DNA from: Alkalispirillum mobile
GTDB lineage: Bacteria; Pseudomonadota; Gammaproteobacteria; Nitrococcales; Halorhodospiraceae
Length of the DNA: 64,000 nt
Reading direction: 5' to 3'
NCBI RefSeq assembly: GCF_003664325.1
Contig: NZ_RCDA01000002.1
Coordinates: forward strand, 248,001-312,000
The position numbers and the translations under genes were made by a program. The notes beneath the pieces are model-generated. The model was not told where the DNA came from, searched no databases, and worked only from the letters and a program-made list of their open reading frames with translations. This document shows positions 53,076 through 62,323 of the stretch, in pieces. Numbering within the stretch: the first letter of the stretch is position 1; each line of letters begins with the position of its first letter.

Positions 53076-55679
53076 ATGCCCTCACCCCTGCAACGCCCCG
53101 CCTTGCTCTACGCCCTGTTCTTCGTCTCGGGCTTTGCTGCCCTGGTCTACCAGGTACTGTGGGTACGCGAGCTGGGCCTGCTGCTGGGGGGCACGGCCCA
53201 GGCGGCTGCGCTGGCCATCGCCATCTTCTTCTCCGGGATTGCCCTGGGCGGGTGGTTCTGGGGGCGCCTCAGCCATCGCTTCTCCAGTGCCCTGCGGATG
53301 TTCGGCGTGGTCGAGATCCTCGTGGCCGTCACGGCGCTCAGCCACTTCTTCTTGCTGGATGCCTACCACGCCCTCTACCCCTGGGCCTACGCCTGGGTGG
53401 GCGGGGCGCCGGTGGCAGAGTTGGCCCTGAAGGCGGCGATCGCCGTCACGCTGCTTTTCCCGCCGGCCTTCCTGATGGGTGGCACACTGCCGCTGATGGC
53501 GCAACACATGGTGTCCGTACGCCAGGGGCTGGCGCGCACGGGCACGGCACTGTACGCGGTGAACACCGCCGGTTCGGCCAGTGGGGCGTTGGCCGCCGGC
53601 TTTGTGCTGCCGAACTGGCTGGGGTTTTCCCAGGCCTACCTGTTGGCAGTGGGGCTGGACCTGTTCGTGGGCGCGATGGCCATCCTGCTCACGCTGGTCG
53701 GGGTTCAGCAGCGGGCCGCTGCAGCCGAGGCCAAGCGGAGCCGCAAGCGAGCGCGACGCGCGAAGCAAGCCCGTAATAGCACAAACCACGGCTCGGGCGG
53801 CGCCGGGGACGGGCAGGCAGTCGCCTGGTCCGGTACCACCATCTGGTTGGTGGCCTTCTTCTCAGGCTTCGCGACCCTGGCGGTGGAAGTCGTCTGGACC
53901 CGCCTGTTCGCGCAGGTGCTGCAGAACTCGGTTTACACCTACGCGCTGGTGCTGACCCTGTTCCTGATCGCGCTCTCCATCGGCGCCGCGGTGGCGCGTG
54001 CGCTGACGTCCAACCGGCAATGGCCCCCGGAGCGTGTCCTGCTCGTCCTGCTGCTCGGTGGGGCCCTGGCGGCGGCGTCCGCGCCCTGGGCCTTCCAACT
54101 GGGCACCGCCGGGCTGGACTATGTCGGGGCCGGACTGGGCTGGTGGGCCTATATCGGCGCGGTAAGCATTACCGCCGCCGCCATCATGTTGCTGCCCGGC
54201 GTGGTGTTGGGGACGGTGCTGCCCTACCTGCTGCGGATGCTGGAACATCGGCGGGCGCATGCGGGCGATACCCTGGGGCGGCTGGTGATGGTCAACACGG
54301 TCGGTGCGGTGCTCGGTGCGCTGGCCGCCGGGTTTGTCTTCATCGCCTGGTTGGGCACCGGATTGACGCTGCTTGTTCTGGGTACGGTCTATCTGCTGCT
54401 GGCGGCGCGGGTCGGCTGGGAGGGGGAGCCCCGGTATGCCCGGGTGCTGGTGCCCGCCCTGGTGGTGGCGGCCGCTGCGCTACCGGCCCTGCAGATCCTG
54501 CTGCCCCATCCCGTTCCGTTGCGTGAGGCGCATGACGAGTCCCTGATCGCGATGGAGGAGGGCGCACACGCCACCGTGGCTGTGGTGGAGCGCGATGGCC
54601 ACCGTCTGATCCGGGTGAATAATCACTACGTGCTTGGCGGCACCGGGGCGTTGGAGGCAGAGCGCAATCAGACCAGCATACCCCTGGCCATTCACCCGGA
54701 GCCCCGGCGGGTCTTCTACCTGGGGATGGGCACGGGAATCACCGCGGGGGCCTCCCTGCAGTTCCCGGTGGAGCAGGTGGTGGTCTGCGAAATCCTGCCC
54801 GAGGTGGTGCGCGCCGCCAGGGACCATTTCGAGCCCTGGGCCAACGGTCTGTTCGATGACGAGCGGGTGACCATCCACGCCGAGGATGGCCGTAACTGCC
54901 TGGCCCGCTCATCGGACCAGTACGACGTGATCATCAGTGACTTGTTCACGCCGTGGAAAGCGGGTACGGGCAACCTCTATACCCGCGAGCACTACCAGAC
55001 CGCCCTCAGTCGTTTACAGCCCGGCGGGCAGTACGTGCAATGGATTCCGCTCTATCAGGTGTCAAAGCATGAGCTGGCCTCCATCGCCCGCACCATGGAA
55101 AGCGTGTTCCCGCAGGTGCTCGTCTGGCGCGGCGACCTGTTGCCGGATCAGCCCATCATTGCGCTGGTAGGGCAGGAACGGGCAGCGCCGCTGGATATCG
55201 ATCGCCTGATCGACCACGGTCGCCTGCTCGCCGAAGACGAGCGGCTGGACCGCCCGCTGATCGCCGCCAGCCTGCTGCGTTTCTACGCCGGCAACGCCAG
55301 CGCCTCGGGGCTGTTCGCCAACGGCGTGTTGAATACCGACAACCGTCCCTTCGTGGAGTACCAGGCCCCCCGGACCCAGCGCAAGGCCCAGGCGGGGGAG
55401 GTGGAGTGGATGACCCTGCATAACGCCGCTGAGTTGTACGAATCGCTGCTGCAACAGACCGGCCCCGCCGAGGACCCCTACCTGGCTGGCCTGAGCGCGG
55501 AGCAGCAGAACTACGTGGTCGCCGGCCGCAGCTATTACCATGCAGCCGTGCTTGCCCGCCTGGGTCGCCATGATCTCGGACAGCACTTCATCGAGGACTT
55601 TCTGCAGCGGACTCCGTTCCAGGTCATGCCCCAGAGCGAGCAGCAGGCGGATACCCTGTCTGGGTGGGAAGGGGAATAG
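53076..55679 (+). CDS. Membrane-embedded spermidine synthase-like (fused transporter/aminopropyltransferase) protein
   Basis: The 867-residue protein has an N-terminal block of about twelve or more membrane helices (residues 10-470) followed by a soluble spermidine-synthase-fold domain. The latter has the SAM-type nucleotide site F-Y-L-G-M-G-T-G-I-T-A-G-A-S (about residue 548) and D-L-F-T-P-W-K-A-G-T-G-N-L-Y-T-R-E-H-Y. Such fused proteins are common but poorly characterised; whether this one makes a polyamine is unknown. The ATG at 53076 was chosen as the first before the hydrophobic region. A Zur-like box lies 32 bp upstream. Confidence 0.82.
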   Translation: MPSPLQRPALLYALFFVSGFAALVYQVLWVRELGLLLGGTAQAAALAIAIFFSGIALGGWFWGRLSHRFSSALRMFGVVEILVAVTALSHFFLLDAYHALYPWAYAWVGGAPVAELALKAAIAVTLLFPPAFLMGGTLPLMAQHMVSVRQGLARTGTALYAVNTAGSASGALAAGFVLPNWLGFSQAYLLAVGLDLFVGAMAILLTLVGVQQRAAAAEAKRSRKRARRAKQARNSTNHGSGGAGDGQAVAWSGTTIWLVAFFSGFATLAVEVVWTRLFAQVLQNSVYTYALVLTLFLIALSIGAAVARALTSNRQWPPERVLLVLLLGGALAAASAPWAFQLGTAGLDYVGAGLGWWAYIGAVSITAAAIMLLPGVVLGTVLPYLLRMLEHRRAHAGDTLGRLVMVNTVGAVLGALAAGFVFIAWLGTGLTLLVLGTVYLLLAARVGWEGEPRYARVLVPALVVAAAALPALQILLPHPVPLREAHDESLIAMEEGAHATVAVVERDGHRLIRVNNHYVLGGTGALEAERNQTSIPLAIHPEPRRVFYLGMGTGITAGASLQFPVEQVVVCEILPEVVRAARDHFEPWANGLFDDERVTIHAEDGRNCLARSSDQYDVIISDLFTPWKAGTGNLYTREHYQTALSRLQPGGQYVQWIPLYQVSKHELASIARTMESVFPQVLVWRGDLLPDQPIIALVGQERAAPLDIDRLIDHGRLLAEDERLDRPLIAASLLRFYAGNASASGLFANGVLNTDNRPFVEYQAPRTQRKAQAGEVEWMTLHNAAELYESLLQQTGPAEDPYLAGLSAEQQNYVVAGRSYYHAAVLARLGRHDLGQHFIEDFLQRTPFQVMPQSEQQADTLSGWEGE

Positions 55680-55701
55680 AGCGGGAAAGGGGAACAAAGA
55701 A

Positions 55702-55730
55702 GGCGTACCGGCCATGGAAGCCGGTACGCC
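55702..55730. terminator. 11-bp hairpin between convergent genes
   Basis: GGCGTACCGGC (55702-55712) pairs perfectly with GCCGGTACGCC (55720-55730) around a 7-nt loop. It lies between the stops of the aminopropyltransferase-like gene and the COG0523 gene and could end both transcripts, although no T-tract is present. Confidence 0.5.
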
Positions 55731-55779
55731 GGTCGCTGCCGCGGGCTAGGCCGGGTCGATGGTGGTCAGCCGGTCAGAT

Positions 55780-57000
55780 TCATTGCGCTTCCGCCTCCAG
55801 ACCTTGCAGGGACCACTCCGGGAAGGGGTCGGGCAAGTCTTGCCAGCTCTGCGGGCCTTCGGCCATCTCCTCATCTGTCAGCAGGCAGGCCTCCAGACGC
55901 TGGCGCAGCGCGGGCTCCTCCATGCCGATGCCGATCAGCACGATCTCCTGGCGCCGGTCGCCGAAACGGCTGTCCCAGAACGGCACGATGTGTTCCTGCC
56001 ACCAGGGGGCGTCGGTGGGACGCTTTGCCGGGGGGACCGCAGCCCACCAGATGCCTGCTGCGCCGTGGGTCATCGCCGCGCCTGCCTGCGAAAGCTGGCC
56101 GGCGAAATCCATTCGGGTGGCCAGCCAGAAGTGCCCCTTGCTGCGAACCACACCCGGCCAGTCCTGGTGGAGCAGCCGGTAAAAGCGCTCGGGGTGGAAA
56201 GGGCGGTCAGCTCGGAATACGAAGCTCTGAATGCCGTATTCCTCCGTCTCCGGGGTGTGCGGTTCGCCGGCGAGCTCTGCGGCCCAGCCAGGTGCTTCGG
56301 CTGCGCGTTCGAAGCTGAACCGGCCGGTGCCGAGCAGCTTGGCCGGCGAGACGCGCCCATGCTCCGTGGTGATCAGCTCAGCGCGGCGGTTCAGGGCGCG
56401 TACCACGCCTTGCACCAGTCGCAACTGCTCTTGATCCACCTGGTCCGCCTTGTTGATCACGATGACATCGGCGAATTCGATCTGGTCCGCCAGCAGATCA
56501 ACGACACTGCGCTCATCCTCATCTCCCAGTGACTCGCCGCGATCCTGGAGGAGGTCCTCGCTGCTGTAGTCCCGCAGCAAGGCACCGGCATCGACCACCG
56601 TGACCATGGTGTCCAGTTGCGCTACATCCGAAAGGCTCTGCCCCATCTCGTCGCGAAACTCAAAGGTGGCCGCCACCGGCATCGGTTCCGAAATACCCGT
56701 GGACTCGATCAGCAGATAGTCGAACTGCCGGGCCTCTGCCAGGCGACGGACTTCCTGCAGCAGGTCATCGCGCAGGGTGCAGCAGATGCAGCCGTTGGTC
56801 ATCTCCACCAATTGCTCGTCCGAGCGGCTGAGTGCGGCCTCTCCGCCCCGGACCAGGTCAGCATCGATATTGACCTCGCTCATGTCATTGACGATCACTG
56901 CCACCCGAAGCCCTTCCCGGTTGCCCAGGATGTGGTTGAGCAGTGTCGTCTTGCCGGCGCCCAGGAAGCCGGAGAGTACGGTGACGGGCAGACGTTGCAT
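55780..57000 (-). CDS. COG0523 (CobW/YciC/ZigA-type) metallochaperone GTPase
   Basis: The 406-residue G3E GTPase has Walker [10 protein letters not shown], the metal-binding C-I-C-C (Cys71, Cys73, Cys74) in [11 protein letters not shown], the base-specificity motif V-I-N-K-A-D and a C-terminal CobW_C domain. Members of this subgroup act as zinc metallochaperones under zinc starvation and are typical Zur targets. A Zur-like palindrome lies 45-61 bp upstream. The ATG at 57000 follows GGAG; an ATG at 57015 is less well supported. Confidence 0.9.
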   Translation of the reverse strand: MQRLPVTVLSGFLGAGKTTLLNHILGNREGLRVAVIVNDMSEVNIDADLVRGGEAALSRSDEQLVEMTNGCICCTLRDDLLQEVRRLAEARQFDYLLIESTGISEPMPVAATFEFRDEMGQSLSDVAQLDTMVTVVDAGALLRDYSSEDLLQDRGESLGDEDERSVVDLLADQIEFADVIVINKADQVDQEQLRLVQGVVRALNRRAELITTEHGRVSPAKLLGTGRFSFERAAEAPGWAAELAGEPHTPETEEYGIQSFVFRADRPFHPERFYRLLHQDWPGVVRSKGHFWLATRMDFAGQLSQAGAAMTHGAAGIWWAAVPPAKRPTDAPWWQEHIVPFWDSRFGDRRQEIVLIGIGMEEPALRQRLEACLLTDEEMAEGPQSWQDLPDPFPEWSLQGLEAEAQ

Positions 57001-57044
57001 GGTTGGTCGCTCCATTCGTCAGTGGAAGTCTGGCCAAGAGTAGA

Positions 57045-57061
57045 ATGTTATAACGTAACAT
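57045..57061 (-). promoter_or_regulatory. Zur-box-like palindrome upstream of the COG0523 gene
   Basis: ATGTTATAACGTAACAT matches the Zur pattern ATGTTATANTATAACAT at 14 of 16 fixed positions. It shares ATGTTATAAC with the site at 53032. Repression by zinc-loaded Zur would suit a COG0523 metallochaperone. Confidence 0.6.
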
Positions 57062-57180
57062 ATATTCGCGAGCACCACCCCCGCTATGCGGCCCCGAATC
57101 GGGAACGAACTGGTTGCGACACCCCGTTATCGCGAGGGCCGGAGGCCCGCGGCGATCTCCCGGAGACGACGGGTCATGAA

Positions 57181-57215
57181 ACAAAAACCCCCGGGGCGGA
57201 GCCGCACCCGGGGGT
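57181..57215 (-). terminator. Intrinsic terminator after the aminotransferase gene
   Basis: ACCCCCGGG (57187-57195) pairs with CCCGGGGGT (57207-57215), with a further GCGG/CCGC inner pair. On the minus strand it is followed by TTTTTGT. It lies 48 bp after the stop of the aminotransferase. Confidence 0.8.
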
Positions 57216-57262
57216 CTCTACGCATCGACCCGGCCTTCAGCCGGATCGGGTGCCGGTGGCGA

Positions 57263-58441
57263 TCAGTTCAGCGCCTCGGCGATCCGCGCCATGGCCTTCT
57301 CCAGGTTCTCCATGCTGGTGGCGAAGGAGATCCGGGCATAGCCGTCCAGGCCGAAGGCGGAACCGGGCACCAGGGCCACGCCCTGTTCCAGCAGGAAGCC
57401 GGCCAGTTCCACGTCATTGCTGACGCCGTCCAGCTTGTCGATAGCACCCTGCATGTTCGGGAAGCAGTAGAAGGTGCCCTCGCAGGGGCGGCACTCGACG
57501 CCGTCGATCTTGTTCAGGGCGTCCACCACGAAGTCGTGGCGCTTCTTGAACTGCTCCAGCATCGGCGGGATGCAGCCCTGGTCGCCGTCCAGCGCCGCCA
57601 CCGAGGCGGCCTGGGAGACCGAGGCCGGGTTGGAGGTGGACTGGGACTGGATCTTCTTCATGGCGCCGATCAGCGCCTCGGGGCCGGCCGCGTAGCCCAC
57701 GCGCCAGCCGGTCATGGCGTAGGCCTTGGAGACGCCGTTGACCACCACGGTGCGGTCCTTCAGCTCGGGGCAGGCGTTGACGATGTTCACGAACTCACCC
57801 TCGAACAGGATGTGCTCGTAGATATCGTCGGTCACCACCACGATCTCCGGGTGCTTCTTCAGCACCGCGCCCAGCGCAGCCAGCTCATCCTTGGTGTAGG
57901 CGGAGCCGGTGGGGTTGGAGGGGCTGTTGATCACGAACAGGCGGGTGCGCTCGGTGATGGCGCCCTCCAGCTGCTCGGGGGTGATCTTGAAGCCCTGCTC
58001 CTGACCGGCCTCGATGATCACCGGCTCGGCGTCGGCCAGCTTGGCCATGTCCGGGTAGGAGACCCAGTAGGGCGCCGGGATGATCACCTCGTCGCCCTCG
58101 TTCAGCAGGGCGCACATCAGGTTGTACAGGGAGTGCTTGGCGCCGGAGGAGACCAGCACCTGCTTGCCGTCATAGTCCAGGCCGTTCTCGCGCTTGAACT
58201 TGTTGATGACGGCCTTCTTCAGCGCCGGAGTGCCGTCCACGGGGGTGTAGCGGGTCTCACCCTCGTTGATCGCGGCAATGGCCGCCTCTCTGATATGCTC
58301 AGGCGTGTCAAAATCAGGCTCGCCGGCCCCCAGGCCGATGATATCCTTGCCCGCGGCGCGCAGCTCGGCCGCCTTGGCGGTCACCGCCAGAGTGGGAGAG
58401 GGCTTCACGCGTTGAACCCGATTCGCCAGTTTGATATCCAA
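57263..58441 (-). CDS. aspC: Class I aminotransferase, aspartate aminotransferase-like
   Basis: The 392-residue PLP enzyme has the class I/II fold: G-L-G-A-G-E-P-D-F-D-T-P, Y-T-P-V-D-G-T-P-A-L, N-S-P-S-N-P-T-G and the PLP lysine Lys239 in S-K-A-Y-A-M-T-G-W-R-V-G-Y. The pattern is of the subgroup Ib aspartate aminotransferases (Thermus/Rhizobium type), which may also accept prephenate. Substrate is not certain by reading. It is transcribed alone with a strong terminator, divergently from uvrB. Confidence 0.9.
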   Translation of the reverse strand: MDIKLANRVQRVKPSPTLAVTAKAAELRAAGKDIIGLGAGEPDFDTPEHIREAAIAAINEGETRYTPVDGTPALKKAVINKFKRENGLDYDGKQVLVSSGAKHSLYNLMCALLNEGDEVIIPAPYWVSYPDMAKLADAEPVIIEAGQEQGFKITPEQLEGAITERTRLFVINSPSNPTGSAYTKDELAALGAVLKKHPEIVVVTDDIYEHILFEGEFVNIVNACPELKDRTVVVNGVSKAYAMTGWRVGYAAGPEALIGAMKKIQSQSTSNPASVSQAASVAALDGDQGCIPPMLEQFKKRHDFVVDALNKIDGVECRPCEGTFYCFPNMQGAIDKLDGVSNDVELAGFLLEQGVALVPGSAFGLDGYARISFATSMENLEKAMARIAEALN

Positions 58442-58559
58442 AGTTGCCTCCGTTTCTCGCTGAGTCTTAGCCGCGTAATTCTAACCGCTCGCGCCCGATC
58501 GTGCACATCGGGTGGGCGAGCGGGTGCATACCACCCCAAACGCAGGTCTTAAAGCACCC

Positions 58560-60587
<2,028 letters not shown>

Positions 60588-60617
60588 GCGCGCCCGCCAA
60601 CCCATTCACCCTTTGGG

Positions 60618-60636
60618 CGCCCGGCCTTGCCGGGCG
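60618..60636 (+). other. 8-bp hairpin between uvrB and rluB
   Basis: CGCCCGGC (60618-60625) pairs with GCCGGGCG (60629-60636) around a 3-nt loop, 11 bp before the rluB start. There is no T-tract, so it is more likely to affect rluB translation or mRNA ends than to terminate transcription. Confidence 0.4.
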
Positions 60637-60647
60637 ATAATACCGCC

Positions 60648-61499
60648 ATGTCTGAAACAACCGATACAGAAAAGCTGCAGAAAGTACTGGCCCGGGCCGG
60701 CGTCGGCTCGCGGCGCCAGATGGAGGCCTGGATCGCCGAGGGGCGGGTCAAGGTCAACGGCAAGCCCGCCCAGCTGGGTGACCGGGTCAGTGCCGAGGAC
60801 CGGCTGCAGGTGGACGGCCGCCCCGTGGCCCAGCACAAGCTCCAGCCGGAACGCCAGGTGCTGCTCTATTACAAGCCCGAGGGGGAGGTCTGCACCCGCA
60901 ACGACCCGGAAGGGCGGCCCACGGTCTTCGACAACCTGCCGGAGGCCGGTGGCCGCTGGGTGGTGGTCGGCCGGCTGGATCTGAACAGTCAGGGGCTGCT
61001 GCTGTTCACCACCGACGGGGAGCTGGCCAACCGGTTGATGCACCCCTCCAGCGGCATCGAGCGGGAGTACGCGGTGCGCGTCTTCGGCGAGGTGACCGAC
61101 GAGATCCTGAGCACGCTCAAGCGTGGCGTCACCCTGGAGGACGGTGAGGCGGCCTTCACCTCGATCACCCCAGTGGTGGACCACGCGGCGCTGGGATACG
61201 AGATCAAGCCGGGTAATGCCTGGTACCACGTCACCCTGCGCGAGGGCCGCAACCGCGAGGTCCGCCGCCTGTGGGAATCGCAGGGGCTGAAGGTGAGCCG
61301 CCTGCTGCGCGTCCGTTACGGGCCGGTCAAGCTGCCCAGGGACCTGCGCCGGGGCCATCACCTGCCGCTGCGCAAGGGCCAGATCGCCTCGCTCTGCCAG
61401 GCGGTGGGCCTGAAACACGAACCTGATAACGATCACGACCGGCGCAAGGGGCGCAAACCCCAGGGCCGGCGCAGAAAGAAACCGTCCCGGCGGCGCTGA
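60648..61499 (+). CDS. rluB: 23S rRNA pseudouridine 2605 synthase RluB
   Basis: The 283-residue protein has an S4 RNA-binding domain (L-Q-K-V-L-A-R-A-G-V-G-S-R-R) and an RsuA/RluB catalytic domain with catalytic Asp111 in G-R-L-D-L-N-S-Q-G-L-L-L. N-R-E-V-R-R-L-W-E and the basic C-terminal tail (R-R-K-K-P-S-R-R-R) also fit. It makes pseudouridine at 2605 in 23S rRNA. The ATG at 60648 was preferred over a TTG at 60627 that overlaps a hairpin. Confidence 0.92.
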   Translation: MSETTDTEKLQKVLARAGVGSRRQMEAWIAEGRVKVNGKPAQLGDRVSAEDRLQVDGRPVAQHKLQPERQVLLYYKPEGEVCTRNDPEGRPTVFDNLPEAGGRWVVVGRLDLNSQGLLLFTTDGELANRLMHPSSGIEREYAVRVFGEVTDEILSTLKRGVTLEDGEAAFTSITPVVDHAALGYEIKPGNAWYHVTLREGRNREVRRLWESQGLKVSRLLRVRYGPVKLPRDLRRGHHLPLRKGQIASLCQAVGLKHEPDNDHDRRKGRKPQGRRRKKPSRRR

Positions 61500-61541
61500 C
61501 CCGGTGCCGTCGGCCGGGGAGGGCATTGGGGGCCCGGCCGG

Positions 61542-62309
61542 TTGGAGAACATACCCGTCCTTTACATGCTGTTGGCGCTCGGCGTGGTGCTGCTGGGCGG
61601 GCTGGTGCACGGCACCTTCGGCGTGGGATTTCCATTGGTATCCACGCCGTTGCTGGCGCTGATGACCGACGTGAAGACCGCCATCCTGCTCACCCTGGCG
61701 GCCAATATCCTGGTCAATGGCTACAGCATGCTGCGGGGTGGCGACTGGGCCGCGAGCCTTGGCCGGTTCTGGCCGATCGCGGTCTGGATGCCGCTGGGTG
61801 CGGCCCTGGGCACGCTCTGGCTGGTGGCGGTGGACCCGAACCCCTTCCGGCTACTGCTGGCGGCCACCATGGTCTTCTACCTGACCAGCCACTATTTCCG
61901 GGACCTGGATTGGTCCTGGATTCCGCGCCATCCTCAGGCCTCCGGCGCCGGTTTCGGGATCGGTGCCGGAGTGCTCGGCGGCACCGTCAACGTGGGCGGC
62001 CCGGCGCTCATGATCTACTTCCTGGAGATGAAGGTTGCGCCGCTGGTGCTGGTGCAGGCTATCAACCTCGCCTTTTTCGTCAGCAAGATCACCCAGGCGG
62101 CCACCTTCGCAGCACTGGGCTACCTGGGACTGGAACTGCTGTTGTGGTCCCTGCCACTGGCGCTGGTCAGCCTGGGCGGGTTGCGGGCGGGCATGGCCCT
62201 GCGCGAGCGGGTGCCGGCGGACCGCTTCCGGGGCTGGCTGCGCGGCCTGCTCTGGCTGATGGCCGGCATGCTGGTGGTGCAGTTCTTCCTGGAGCTGTCG
62301 GGCGGTTGA
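61542..62309 (+). CDS. TauE/SafE family permease
   Basis: The 255-residue protein has about eight membrane helices in the two-repeat TauE/SafE pattern: G-G-L-V-H-G-T-F-G-V-G-F-P-L-V-S-T-P-L and G-A-G-V-L-G-G-T-V-N-V-G-G-P-A-L. The family exports sulfite, sulfoacetate or related anions; the substrate is unknown. The start is uncertain: TTG at 61542 or ATG at 61566, neither with a clear ribosome-binding site. Confidence 0.8.
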   Translation: MENIPVLYMLLALGVVLLGGLVHGTFGVGFPLVSTPLLALMTDVKTAILLTLAANILVNGYSMLRGGDWAASLGRFWPIAVWMPLGAALGTLWLVAVDPNPFRLLLAATMVFYLTSHYFRDLDWSWIPRHPQASGAGFGIGAGVLGGTVNVGGPALMIYFLEMKVAPLVLVQAINLAFFVSKITQAATFAALGYLGLELLLWSLPLALVSLGGLRAGMALRERVPADRFRGWLRGLLWLMAGMLVVQFFLELSGG

Positions 62310-62323
62310 TACAGGGGAGGCGA

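Noticed and set aside
58442-58559. LexA (SOS) box upstream of uvrB
   Set aside because: No CTGT-N8-ACAG or close variant is present in the gap.
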